A DNA stretch of 64,000 nt from Candidatus Desulfofervidus auxilii. GTDB lineage: Bacteria; Desulfobacterota; Desulfofervidia; Desulfofervidales; Desulfofervidaceae. The stretch spans positions 973,107 through 1,037,106 of the forward strand of contig NZ_CP013015.1 of the NCBI RefSeq assembly GCF_001577525.1. Reading direction: 5' to 3'. A model generated the notes under the pieces. It made no database searches and was not told the origin of the DNA. It was given only the letters and a program-made list of their open reading frames with translations. Of this stretch, positions 17,801 to 25,639 are shown piece by piece. The position numbers and the translations under genes were made by a program. Position 1 is the first letter of the stretch, and every line of letters begins with the position of its first letter.

Positions 17801-20451
17801 CTGAAGATTATGCCATGGAACTTAACTCGGTACCTCTTGAAATGACCTTTGAAAAAATTGGATTTTTTAGAGATATTCACTTTAAACTTGGCTATGAGAG
17901 CCATAGGCACCCTGACTGGCTTGAAGGAAATTATAACTGTATCTGGAAAGACACAGGTATTATTCCCAACTTCTGCACCGAAGGCCAGGTGGAAACAGAT
18001 GATGGCTGTTTCAGGCAGATTGCCCATCTCTGCCCTGATGATCACTATGAAATTCCCGATGCCGGCATTCAGGGCACATCTAACGATAAACAGTGGTGGT
18101 GCTACCGCTTTGTGGAAGACGCCTCATGCTGGGAGGATGATGAAACACAGTTTGGCAATGGATGTTATATCTTTGCCAGCCCGGCACATCCCACAATATG
18201 CCCATCAGGTTCAACCCTTATACCATGGCCGGAGCAAAACTATATGTGTCTCTTCCAGCAAAACCCCTTTACAGACCCTTACTGTCCTCCAGGCCAGCAG
18301 GCCTATGAAGGAAACTGTTACTATACAGCTACCCCTACCTGTCCTTCAGGCTGGACAAGAAATGGGGGAATCTGCGAAAAAACAGAAGATGCCTGTCCAC
18401 AGGGCTATGACTATATCCTGTTTAATGTAATATGTCGGTCTGGAAATACCTTTGCTGACCCATCTGACGGCACCTGTAACGGTTGTCCTGCCGGGTATAG
18501 CTGCCTCACAAATTATGAGGTCTGTTACCAGCAAACTGCCTCATCACCCCCATGTCCCTCTGGACAATATGAATATTACGACCTTTGCTTTTATACATCA
18601 GCTCCTTCCTGTAGTTCTGGCTGCAGCAGAGATGGAGGTACCTGTAACTGCACCCAGAGTGCGTGCCCCGCTGGTTATGACTACTTTGCAGATATGGATA
18701 TTTGTTATCAGTGGACACAGGTTGCCTGTCTGCCCGGTTACACCTGGAACGGTTCAAGTAGTCTCTGCGAAAAATACGAGGAGGCACAATGTACCAGCGG
18801 TGAAAGAAAGAACGACCCCGAAACCGGAGAGGCAGGATGCTATATCTTTAAGAGACATATTTATTGTCGAACCCAGAATCCTGATGACCCCTGCACGTAT
18901 GGAAATCTGGTATTCTACCAGGATGATTGTTACTGTAAGTCAGAGCCAAATTGTGATAATCTGAATGAAGACGTCATTATAGGCACCACACATAAAAATC
19001 CTGATACCTGCTGGGCACTGGACCATAAGGTATGCCCGGCTGATAACCAGTTTAAAGACAGAGGAGAATTGAAGAGTGAAGATAGATGCCTGGAAAAGGT
19101 GCTCTGTCCTGAAGAAGTCAACAAACCTGCTTCGGCAGGGGATACTACCTGGACACTGGCAAGGGTGGCTGCCTACCAGAACTTTGGCAGCACTGAGTCC
19201 ATTGGTCTAAGAGGGGAATATACAGATACTGAAACAGGCATTACCTACGGCATATCTCTGCCCACAGGACAGACTGTAGGAGAATCAGGATTTGCCTCAT
19301 GTCCCCTTGGAAATGGCAGTAAATGCCAGGAAATCATTCCTTTTTACTGGGCATGTGGGTCGGAACACCAGTGCGATGCCTGTTTTGCCCCACCACTCAA
19401 TCCCTATTATTCCATCACCAGGGTAAAGGCTGTTAATCCTACGGCAGGACCATATTATGGAATTACACTGGATACATACACTTACAATCAGGCACAGACC
19501 CTGGCCTCGGAATACAATGGATTCTTACCCGAAGACTCAGATGCTGCAAATCTTGCTTCACTCTTTAGTGGAGTTTCTTACTGGAAAGAAGGCCAGCCCT
19601 CAGAGGACGAAACAGAGCACAGGGCGGTGATTATAAAATGGAACAACCTGGGTACAGTGGGATTCTATGCCCGCTGTGTCTATGACGATAACAAAGACCC
19701 TCTCTGTCCGGGATTTCTGGTTGAATGCCAGAATGGAGAGTGCCCGTTCACTGATGACCAGGGAAATCCGCTTCCCTGTCAGCCTTATGAGGGAGGGCAG
19801 TACTGCAGTCCGTTTAAATGTAACAGTCTGGTTGACCCTGCCAATATACCCGAACCTGATGAAGGAGAAGAAAACGATAAAAAGGATGATGGCACCATTG
19901 ATGAGTATGGAAACTGTCTTGGCACCATCTATATATTCAACGGGCAGACCATATTCTGCCGTGATAACGGAATTAAAACCCTTGGTGTGGACTGCTGTGC
20001 AGACCCGGGTGGGAATTTTCTCTTTTTCAAGATGAAGTGCAACGAGCAGGAAGTACAGCTGGTTGAGGCCAGAAGGCATGGTATGGCCCATAAGGTGGGA
20101 GAGTTCTGTGCTCTGAAGATTTTTGGTATCTGCTTCCAGCCAAAACAGTCCTGGTGCGTATTTAAGTCCATGCTGGGAAGAATTATTGCAGAACAGGGAA
20201 GACCACAGATAGGTAACGGTTTGCATGGTGAGGGTTTCGGCCCATCGTGCAGCCCATCCAACCCGGATGCCTGCTGGGGAAGTGCGAAATCTCCTGACTG
20301 CCGTGGATTTACACCGGAGGAGTTCCAGAGACTGGACTTCTCAAAGATAGACCTCACAGAATTTTACGAGCATATCAAGACCAGGGCTGAATCTGACATT
20401 CAACAAAAAACACAAGAAAAAGCCATGGAACAGCTACAGCATTACTACTAG
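14863..20451 (+). CDS. Giant cysteine-repeat surface protein of the transfer operon
   Basis: An 1862-residue secreted protein starting at GTG 14863. Regions in order: signal peptide; a beta-rich domain (about 150-300) with a LamG-like ring (a WTFTF strand and KFQHVGFSV); eleven or so Cys modules (about 400-960) of the form C-(S/P)-(L/I)-(N/D)-x3-Y-x5-C-x3-C-x5-C separated by Thr/Tyr-rich linkers; a second Cys-rich zone (about 1045-1370) with CPxGY/CPSG repeats; a C-type-lectin-like segment (about 1520-1605, with a WKEGQPSE motif); an acidic linker and a Cys-rich TraN-like C-terminus (about 1650-1862). Position between traN and trbC suggests an extra, very long mating-pair adhesin. No frameshift is seen over 5.6 kb. 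I know no named family for the whole protein. Confidence 0.85.
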   Translation: MKKAVFLIILLIVTATLPQTGYSDENVMNLVEIATEDAMITYALTVQEYSHDEFIDEFSAPTYQYHPASIEDAGVITQNYSTYQYLWVEEGLLTVATGELCTEEENSYLCAGIHVPLTSRFRGVVKYIEPKDIPPPAEELCNSICYDPSTDTRNTPFNSNSSVSVDFSLSRGMAAVLWGYFTQEGCVIKGTDDNNQEVMSLCYSGGSWTFTFKHPDGNTYSVSAPAPLKKFQHVGFSVNTNFIGIVTKVWGEAQTHTQRHDFPYNPLNMGVAGQLYTIHVSTARGISDRTIGAYEGYFLPSTKFEPFCSDAIAECPYNIVVSWASPYWIDSNRMNFGVFVQTSAGPDTVRGMCTYTEFSNPAQYTCNNNRGDLFTNSSDRIEDGSIGVWFTQNYLEGIDPYICDITGEQYGNLLSCEDNCYKPGTCSIDPEHATCPFGSQYSCNPSGQCERSGYCQETTKTELKYICPAYQHPDKYDDKEECDDNCFIETECQEQTAYQCPLDPTLPCDEETHTCIKTGTCTYTNHPTYTYYCPINGQEYDNQQACNDACIEQGECQDSGYYTCPFGDQYPCNNQHQCTKTGSCSEIEEGYNVWVCSLDDSEYETQSACVSGCVQTGTCTPQTEPQCSSWWCEDCPNSCPVIGSVGGHTFFIHTYNSYHVCIGYLGNPAGGNGCTGHCISYNHDPQYIWNWQDWMGNKYLAWATCNADKTHCTVYVKYTPNGSTVSRTFAPCVNVTKYKCSLNNQLYNTQTQCLNACQTTGSCTQETRTRTRYKCSLNGLKYDTLSACESACQQSAQCTYHAQWTCSLNNQNYTDITTCNQQCKQGEECETHQHDHYSWDCSLDGQGYSTEADCEENCIQEADCNSYLEYFCPINEQTYPDSESCENACKQPQECIAVNVPVTGFVCSLDGEFYYTEGECSQNCKAIANCEGAYRCDINNGVFFDEDECKENCRINGNCLSIDEHIRGGVIQNHSQGEYSEDYAMELNSVPLEMTFEKIGFFRDIHFKLGYESHRHPDWLEGNYNCIWKDTGIIPNFCTEGQVETDDGCFRQIAHLCPDDHYEIPDAGIQGTSNDKQWWCYRFVEDASCWEDDETQFGNGCYIFASPAHPTICPSGSTLIPWPEQNYMCLFQQNPFTDPYCPPGQQAYEGNCYYTATPTCPSGWTRNGGICEKTEDACPQGYDYILFNVICRSGNTFADPSDGTCNGCPAGYSCLTNYEVCYQQTASSPPCPSGQYEYYDLCFYTSAPSCSSGCSRDGGTCNCTQSACPAGYDYFADMDICYQWTQVACLPGYTWNGSSSLCEKYEEAQCTSGERKNDPETGEAGCYIFKRHIYCRTQNPDDPCTYGNLVFYQDDCYCKSEPNCDNLNEDVIIGTTHKNPDTCWALDHKVCPADNQFKDRGELKSEDRCLEKVLCPEEVNKPASAGDTTWTLARVAAYQNFGSTESIGLRGEYTDTETGITYGISLPTGQTVGESGFASCPLGNGSKCQEIIPFYWACGSEHQCDACFAPPLNPYYSITRVKAVNPTAGPYYGITLDTYTYNQAQTLASEYNGFLPEDSDAANLASLFSGVSYWKEGQPSEDETEHRAVIIKWNNLGTVGFYARCVYDDNKDPLCPGFLVECQNGECPFTDDQGNPLPCQPYEGGQYCSPFKCNSLVDPANIPEPDEGEENDKKDDGTIDEYGNCLGTIYIFNGQTIFCRDNGIKTLGVDCCADPGGNFLFFKMKCNEQEVQLVEARRHGMAHKVGEFCALKIFGICFQPKQSWCVFKSMLGRIIAEQGRPQIGNGLHGEGFGPSCSPSNPDACWGSAKSPDCRGFTPEEFQRLDFSKIDLTEFYEHIKTRAESDIQQKTQEKAMEQLQHYY

Positions 20452-20462
20452 GGGAGGATATT

Positions 20463-20786
20463 ATGAAAAAGCTCACAATTACCATTCTGGTTATTGCTAT
20501 GTTCGCATCCACCGGATTTGCAGCCTGTATTACATGGGGCTACAGCGGCTACCGCCCAAACTGGACACCCCACGAGAGACTCAGGATGCGGGAGTGGGTG
20601 ATAAAGAAAAATATAACCATATCAACACTGAAAGAGCTGAAACAATCTGTAAAACAGGAATGGCCTGGCATTGGAAGATCCGGGAATCTGAATGCAGCCA
20701 CCATAATAGTTGGCAGTAACGGTAAAGTCCGGGTCCGCCTCAGGCATCCTGAGTTCAGACGCCACCCCGTGGGAGGAAAAAAGTGA
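20463..20786 (+). CDS. Small secreted protein, unknown
   Basis: A 107-residue protein with a signal peptide (about 1-20) and a basic, helical mature part ending RRHPVGGKK. It has GGGGAGG ribosome site and ATG 20463, 11 bases after the giant protein, and overlaps the trbC start by four bases. It is therefore co-translated with transfer genes. No family was recognised. Confidence 0.65.
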   Translation: MKKLTITILVIAMFASTGFAACITWGYSGYRPNWTPHERLRMREWVIKKNITISTLKELKQSVKQEWPGIGRSGNLNAATIIVGSNGKVRVRLRHPEFRRHPVGGKK

Positions 20787-21700
20787 AGAAATATCCATCT
20801 GTAGTGAAAACCCTGTTTATTCTGGCATTAACCATTATTATCGGCGTAATCCTCTTTATGGCCATTCCCTTCCTGGTTTATGGAGAAGGAAATACAGAGG
20901 CAGTAAAGAAGGCACAGAGACAGGTAGAGGAACTCCAGAAGCAGCTACAGGTCAATCCGGAACTGAACCGTTATTATCAACAGGCACAGAAGCAGGCACT
21001 TAAGCAGGTCAGGGAATTCCGCAAAAAAAGAGCACAGGAAATACAGGCTTATAACCGGCTGTTACAGAAACAATACGGTATAAACATGGAATTATCAGGG
21101 AAGGCTTCAGGTATTTCCACAGACATGAATCACTATCTCATGCCTGACGAGAGAATCTATATATTCATGAGCAGCAGTGTACCCATGGTTACCTGGAATA
21201 ACTATGCAGAAGATATTGATAAAATCAGGGACCCAAATATTGTCATGGTGCTCAGGGGTTGCATCGGTGGATGTGAACACATAAAGCCAACCCTTAAGTT
21301 CATCCAGAAAATCATAGTTCCCAAAGGGTTTTCTTCAGTGGATACCTCCCGGGAAGGATGGGAGGAAGAACTGAAGAAAAAGGCCAGAAGGGTTCAGATA
21401 TGGATAGACCCCCTGTTATTCAGGTATTACAGGATTACCGAGGTACCCTGTATTGTATACGCAAAAGACGTTCATCCCATGGACGAGCTCAGTGAGGGAC
21501 TTAAGGAAAACCTGGAGGGGAAACCGCATTACTGGAAGGTATATGGTGACTGGAAACTTTCCTATATGCTTGAAAAACTGTATGAACAGAGCAACGCCCG
21601 GAATGTAAAGAAAATCATTGAGGCACTTAACAGAAGCTGGTATTCCTCGGGAGGGGAACAGCAGGAAAAGACCAGAGGAAGCTCGCAATCAAAAAGGTAA
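20783..21700 (+). CDS. trbC: TrbC-like F-type pilus assembly protein
   Basis: A 305-residue protein with an N-terminal membrane helix, a Gln/Glu/Lys-rich coiled coil (about 35-95), and a thioredoxin-fold domain (about 125-240) with a Cys pair in RGCIGGC and the EVPCIVY cis-proline-like strand. This is the plan of TrbC of F-type systems, which interacts with TraW and TraU. The start is GTG 20783, overlapping the preceding small gene. It is the last transfer gene before the accessory island; in F traN/traF would follow nearby. Confidence 0.87.
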   Translation: MKKYPSVVKTLFILALTIIIGVILFMAIPFLVYGEGNTEAVKKAQRQVEELQKQLQVNPELNRYYQQAQKQALKQVREFRKKRAQEIQAYNRLLQKQYGINMELSGKASGISTDMNHYLMPDERIYIFMSSSVPMVTWNNYAEDIDKIRDPNIVMVLRGCIGGCEHIKPTLKFIQKIIVPKGFSSVDTSREGWEEELKKKARRVQIWIDPLLFRYYRITEVPCIVYAKDVHPMDELSEGLKENLEGKPHYWKVYGDWKLSYMLEKLYEQSNARNVKKIIEALNRSWYSSGGEQQEKTRGSSQSKR

Positions 21701-21750
21701 TTGAATTATTTTTAGGACAAAACGATAAGGATACATATTCTGTTCAGAAA

Positions 21751-22038
21751 CTACTTAATTTCCTGCTTACTGTGCCAGACGCGGAGGATGTGAATCTCTG
21801 AACTAACTACACGATAGACAACTCGATACGGAGGAACAATGACTTCTCTCAGGGCTGGACTTTGAAATTCTGGAACCACTCGTCCAGATGTGGGAAAATC
21901 TTTGAGGCGTTCTACCTTGTTTCTGATGGTCTTGATCATGTTTTCAGCGGCAGATGGATTATCCTCAGATATTGTTCTTTTGATATTGTTCATGTCCTCT
22001 ATGGCAAGGTGTGTCCATTTCAGCTTTTTCTTTGGCAC
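21751..22038 (-). CDS. ParE/RelE-family toxin
   Basis: A 95-residue basic protein with the ParE/RelE fold pattern: N-terminal helix pair (AIEDMNNIKRTI...), an NKVERLKDFPTSGRVVPE loop, then beta strands LREVIV, YRVVYRV and a final Arg-Val-Trp-His-Ser motif. Members poison gyrase or cleave mRNA; the residues do not decide which. It lies four bases downstream of a Phd-type antitoxin gene on the same strand, so this is a complete module. Confidence 0.9.
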   Translation of the reverse strand: MPKKKLKWTHLAIEDMNNIKRTISEDNPSAAENMIKTIRNKVERLKDFPTSGRVVPEFQSPALREVIVPPYRVVYRVVSSEIHILRVWHSKQEIK

Positions 22039-22042
22039 TGTA

Positions 22043-22312
22043 TCAAAGCCCCAGTTTTTTCATTGCTTCAGCGTGTGAAATCAATTCCCCTTTTTCAGCA
22101 GCTTCCATCCCTTTTACTATGGCTTCCATAAAGGCAATTTTTTCCTGTTGCTTCTCAAACTCGGATACCTCCAGAAGCACAGCCACACCACGGCCTCTTT
22201 GAGTAATCAGAATGGGTCTTTTAGTTGTCTTGACTTGATTGATAATCTCCGCCCCTTTTGCTCTTAGGTCAGATATGGGTTTTATATCTTCACTAAATTT
22301 TATTCTTTGCAT
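22043..22312 (-). CDS. Phd/YefM-family antitoxin
   Basis: An 89-residue antitoxin. The N-terminus (ISDLRAKGAEIINQVKTTKRP followed by ITQRGRGVAVLL) is the DNA-binding YefM/Phd fold, and the C-terminal helix would wrap the toxin. It is the first gene of the pair and would repress its own promoter, which should lie in the AT-rich bases 22313-22380. Confidence 0.9.
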   Translation of the reverse strand: MQRIKFSEDIKPISDLRAKGAEIINQVKTTKRPILITQRGRGVAVLLEVSEFEKQQEKIAFMEAIVKGMEAAEKGELISHAEAMKKLGL

Positions 22313-22736
22313 TTAAGCCTCCAACTAATTGTAGTTTTAATGGTATAGTTAAAATATCATTAGAGAATACCCTTTGTCAAGGCAAGTAAGCCGGATAAAA
22401 CTTCTGGTAGCCTTTATAGAACTGCCGTCCCAAACTTCCTTATTTTGACTTCTCCTACAGCTAAAGCCACAGAATTCTGAAGGTCGAGCTGCCTTCACAA
22501 CCTCGTCTTTAATATAGGCGAGGAATTCGGTGCGCAGCCTCTATTAAGTGTTTATTCCACTCATGAGAAACTCCCACCAGGCCAGTTGGGGGACAGTAGA
22601 TGGTTTTTAAGAGATGCTTTGAAAATAAAAGTTTTTAAATAAAAGGGTTTTTGTCATTCATCCCACGACTGAAGTAATGGGCTTTCTGGTGGAAGCTTTG
22701 GTAAATAGAGTGGGTTAGATAAAAAGTCACCATTTA
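22313..22736. other. Intergenic region with possible IS200/IS605-type end hairpin
   Basis: No gene. Between 22478 and 22536 on the minus strand the sequence GAATTCCTCGCC...GACGAGG forms a hairpin of the type found at right ends of IS200/IS605 elements, with AT-rich flanks on both sides. The resemblance is weak and no transposase remains. The promoter of the ParE/Phd module should also be here. Confidence 0.3.
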
Positions 22737-23090
22737 TTAGAGAGATGTTTCCAACCACTCAACGCTAACAATCTTTTCAATTTGTTTAAAGTCAGGGTCT
22801 CCAGTAATGATGGTTGCCTTTTCCTTAATCGCAGTAGCAACCGCAAAACAGTCCGCGTATGACATGGGATATCGAGCCTTGATTTTTGCTGCGTGGATTA
22901 CGTCTTGCAGGGTGTTTTTAACATTAGTTATGGGCAAGGCAGGCAAGATGACGGTTAAAAGGTATTCAACTTTTTCTAAACCTCACTTTTTGCAAGGATG
23001 TAAAATGTTTCACCAATGTTAATATCATTCATTAATAGAAGGGTTTTATCTGATGAAAGAAGATTTTTCGCTTTCTCCTAACCATCTTCC
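22737..23090 (-). pseudogene. vapC: Degenerate VapC (PIN) toxin gene
   Basis: The C-terminal half (22737-22946) reads as a PIN domain with MSYADCFAVATA and TGDPDF motifs. Upstream in shifted frames are the start (ILLNSFPLLAYLCQEDG) and middle of the same protein, interrupted by several stops (for example TAG after the EDG). The catalytic N-terminal Asp position is Asn in what is left. The gene is clearly dead. It follows a vapB gene that has lost its stop codon. An intact relative of the pair is at 60380-61007. Confidence 0.8.
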
Positions 23091-23368
23091 TGGCATAAAT
23101 ATGCCAGAAGGGGGAAAGAATTAAGCAATATTTTTTCTTCACGCCTTTTATCCTCATTTCGTTCTCTCAGTAATGCTCTTGTTAGTGAAGTCCCCTCTTT
23201 GAAAATACCGCAGAAATACTCAACAGGGCCCTCTGGAAGTGGTTCTATTACAATATGGCCTTTTACCACCTTTAAAAGTAACTTCTGTTTTGGCTTTATG
23301 CCAAGGGCATCTCTTACCTCTTTTGGTATTACTAACTGTCCTTTTGATGATAGAGTAGATATTGGCAT
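23078..23368 (-). CDS. vapB: VapB-type AbrB-fold antitoxin, read through into the dead toxin
   Basis: The N-terminal 45 residues are a SpoVT/AbrB swapped-hairpin domain (STLSSKGQLVIPKEVRDALGI). The middle is the usual VapB tail. The last 17 residues (KILLNSFPLLAYLCQEDG region) are not VapB at all: they are the beginning of VapC read in frame, so the vapB stop codon or the normal frame overlap has been lost. The protein may still bind DNA; the matching toxin cannot be made. Confidence 0.8.
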   Translation of the reverse strand: MPISTLSSKGQLVIPKEVRDALGIKPKQKLLLKVVKGHIVIEPLPEGPVEYFCGIFKEGTSLTRALLRERNEDKRREEKILLNSFPLLAYLCQEDG

Positions 23369-23444
23369 TTCTTACCTCTATTTATTAGTCTTACCTTATT
23401 ATTAAGTACAACTATTTTGCACTGTTTGTCAAACTCTCAAATCT

Positions 23445-23709
23445 TTTATTTCCTCCCAGTTTCCATAAAATACATAGACAGTTACAGTTATTATAGTATC
23501 ACCTTCCATGATATAAAATACTTCAATGCTTTTTGTTCATAGTACCTGCCATCTGGTTTCTGTCTAAAATCATATATCTTGGTCTTACCAGGACGCCCAC
23601 ATTTTGCTGGGATGGTAAAACCAGTTTGAATGACATCAATAATTTCTTTTTCATTAGTGCCTCTTTCTTCTGCTCACTCTAATGTATGAGGATCAACTTG
23701 AATCTTCAT
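23445..23709 (-). pseudogene. DUF4258-like relic with stop and frameshift
   Basis: On the minus strand from ATG 23709 the reading is MKIQVDPHTLE-stop-AEERGTNEKEII and continues through a Gly-Arg-Pro-Gly-Lys-Thr segment and KPDGRYYEQKALK, then shifts frame before TITVTVYVFYG. The pattern (N-terminal HTLERAEERG, C-terminal ITVTVYVFYG) matches DUF4258/toxin-like small proteins such as the intact one at 27353-27613. One in-frame stop and one frameshift mark it as dead. Confidence 0.55.
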
Positions 23710-24143
23710 ATTTTACTTTGGTAACAGCAGGCCCACCTTATTGATAAGATCCCACTGTCTCTTTTGTATAATCAACGAGCATGCCGCACAATTTATTTTT
23801 AACCGAAAAGAGAAGAAAAACGAGGGGAAGCAGATTTTTAATTATTAAACTGGCTCCTGTTTTTGGGATTACAAAATGATACGTTCTATCTGATATTGAG
23901 CATACAAGGAAGAATGGCGCGCAATATAATCATGTATATCTTCTAAATCCAATATGGCCTCTTCACTCCATATTATTTCTGCCATTTTTTTGATAGCCTT
24001 TGCACTGCATCTTTGTGTGAAAGAATTCGCTCTTCTTTAATTGCTGTCTCTTTTAAACGCCTCTACCAGCTTTTTTGCGTCTGTTTTCAGGTGTAACAAA
24101 TAACAATGAAGATGTGGCAAATGGGAAGGAATAACTTCAAAAT
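23710..24143. other. Gene-poor stretch with relics
   Basis: No intact gene. It contains the ParE-like fragment at 23869-23985 and, near 24045-24100 on the minus strand, a short piece (residues LKTDAKKLVEAF) like the tail of an Eco57I-type protein such as the one ending at 27613. The remainder shows nothing I can name. Confidence 0.4.
23869..23985 (-). pseudogene. ParE/RelE toxin N-terminal fragment
   Basis: A 38-residue frame starting at ATG 23985 reads MAEIIWSEEAILDLEDIHDY and goes on with an ARHSS...YQIERII segment, the classic first two helices of a ParE/RelE toxin, then stops at TAA 23869. The rest of the toxin is missing and no antitoxin lies alongside. Confidence 0.65.
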
Positions 24144-24380
24144 TTATCTTTTTAAAATTTCAATAAACTCCTCTCTGCTTAAACCAGCTTGTTCTAAAAT
24201 AGCCATTAATGTTCCTTTTGGGATGCTTTTCCTTTCAGGCACAATTACCAAACGTTTTTTACCTGATTCTTCTTTATAAAAAGCCTTATGACTTCCCCTT
24301 TCTCTTTTGGGTGCATACTTAAAACCTGTTTTCTTTAGAACTCTTTCTACATCCGCAGATGACACGACAGGCAGCTTCAT
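24144..24380 (-). CDS. hicA: HicA mRNA interferase toxin
   Basis: A 78-residue protein with the HicA double-stranded-RNA-binding-like fold: VERVLKKTGFKY, then RGSHKAFYK with the catalytic His, then VVPxRxxIPKGTLxxIL. It overlaps the end of hicB by four bases. HicA cleaves mRNA and is neutralised by HicB. The gene looks intact. The order hicB-hicA on this strand is one of the two common arrangements. Confidence 0.93.
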   Translation of the reverse strand: MKLPVVSSADVERVLKKTGFKYAPKRERGSHKAFYKEESGKKRLVIVPERKSIPKGTLMAILEQAGLSREEFIEILKR

Positions 24381-24613
24381 GCCACAGCTACCTCTAAAAG
24401 CGATGTAAATCTCTCAGCCGTCCCAATTTCATCAATTTCTTCAAGCATCCCCAACTCCTTTGCATTTTCTAAGTAAAGCTCCACAGCCTCCTTTAAATTT
24501 TTTAAAGCCTCTTCTACAGTATCACCAGCACTCGCTACGCCTAATTCAGGACATTTGGAGACATAGCCCTCTTTTTCTTTCCAAATGACACTAGTAAACT
24601 TATAAGTCTTCAT
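24377..24613 (-). CDS. hicB: HicB antitoxin
   Basis: A 78-residue protein with the partial RNase-H-like HicB fold: YKFTSVIWKEKEGYVSKCPELGVAS, then a DTVEEALKNLKEAVELYLE helix. This is the short HicB type without a separate C-terminal DNA-binding domain being obvious. It is translated just ahead of hicA with a four-base overlap. Confidence 0.93.
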   Translation of the reverse strand: MKTYKFTSVIWKEKEGYVSKCPELGVASAGDTVEEALKNLKEAVELYLENAKELGMLEEIDEIGTAERFTSLLEVAVA

Positions 24614-24979
24614 TTTTTAACCTCATTTTATTTCATTCACCCAATCATAATATATTTTTTAAAACTCCTCTACCAGTTTTTTGCTTTTGCTTAGTATATT
24701 TTTTTCTCTCAGTAACTGAGAATAATCAAGCTTAATAGAATGGGCATAATTTTATATACTGTTTGGGAAAGAGATAATCAATTTATCTTTAGTATTTTTC
24801 ATAAATATCTCTGAAAAATTCATAGCCTCTGGAGCCATAGATATTGCATATTCTGTCTGCAACAGCCTTTTGGCCTGAGTTATAGAGATATTCTGTAATT
24901 GAATAGGAAACATTTATTAAGTGCAGTAGCATTGTTTGTTGAAACTTTTTAATAAATATTTATAATTGCTTTGAATACA
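24614..24979. other. Intergenic region with a small broken frame
   Basis: No intact gene. A minus-strand frame from ATG 24913 (MFPIQLQNISITQAKRLLQ...) runs about 55 residues to a stop and continues in frame for another 30, ending with a LVEEF tail near 24660. It looks like a decayed gene of unknown family, possibly linked to the restriction genes further right. Confidence 0.35.
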
Positions 24980-25633
24980 ATGAGCAAAAAGAGGCGTCAA
25001 AAATTTTGCTATCTTTGTGGACAGTCAAATCCTGATACAAAAGAGCATATACCACCCCGTGGGATATTTCCTAAAAAGCCTAAAGGTCAGCTAATAACAG
25101 TTCCAGCACATAAAGACTGTAATAATCGATTCTCACGCGATGATGAGTTATTTAGAAATTTGATAATTGCAGCAAGTTGTAGGAACAGACAAGCTAGAAA
25201 AGCTTGGGATACACAAGTTGTTCCTTCGTTCAAGAAGAATCCTGGTGCTAAACAAGAACTGCGAAAACGACTGAGACCTCTTTGGCTTAAAGAGAAAATA
25301 ACCAATGCTTATGTTCGAGTTTACGGATTGTCTGTTGAGGTAGCGCTGTTTGAAAGGCAAGTTGACCGCTGGACTCGAGGTTTGTTTTATCATCGCTTCA
25401 AAGAACCTTTTCCACCGAATCATAAAATCAAAATTATAAAATGGAAACCTCCAGAAATAAGTATTCCACCCTTTAACAAATTGTTTGCAGAAGAAGGATT
25501 TATCCCTAAGTGGGTTCATGTTGAACCTAGGATTTTTTCCTATTTCTATGGGGTAGCGAAGGAAGACAAATATCAAGGAATCGCCGTTTATGTGTTCTTT
25601 GATACAGAGGTATTTGTAGGATTAACTTCATAA
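24980..25633 (+). CDS. HNH-endonuclease-like zinc protein
   Basis: About 217 residues. The N-terminus has a zinc knuckle CYLCG, then an EHIPP histidine block, and VPAHKDCNNRFSRDDE, the arrangement of HNH nucleases (Cys pair, first His, then His-x-x-Asn/Cys with Asn). The rest is unrecognised, rich in Trp and aromatic residues. Start ATG 24980 is preferred to TTG 24971; neither has a clear ribosome site. It is followed seven bases after its stop by a DUF5677-like gene, so the two are likely one unit. A nuclease paired with an alpha-helical protein of unknown function within a toxin/restriction island suggests defence, which is inference. Confidence 0.6.
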   Translation: MSKKRRQKFCYLCGQSNPDTKEHIPPRGIFPKKPKGQLITVPAHKDCNNRFSRDDELFRNLIIAASCRNRQARKAWDTQVVPSFKKNPGAKQELRKRLRPLWLKEKITNAYVRVYGLSVEVALFERQVDRWTRGLFYHRFKEPFPPNHKIKIIKWKPPEISIPPFNKLFAEEGFIPKWVHVEPRIFSYFYGVAKEDKYQGIAVYVFFDTEVFVGLTS

Positions 25634-25639
25634 AATATT

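Noticed and set aside
17849-18430. Long alternative frame (193 codons) inside the giant Cys-rich gene
   Set aside because: Composition is that of a shadow of Cys-rich codons; the main frame is unbroken and shows conserved modules.
19600-20226. 208-codon minus-strand frame
   Set aside because: Lies wholly within the C-terminal coding part of the giant gene, no ribosome site, no recognisable domain.
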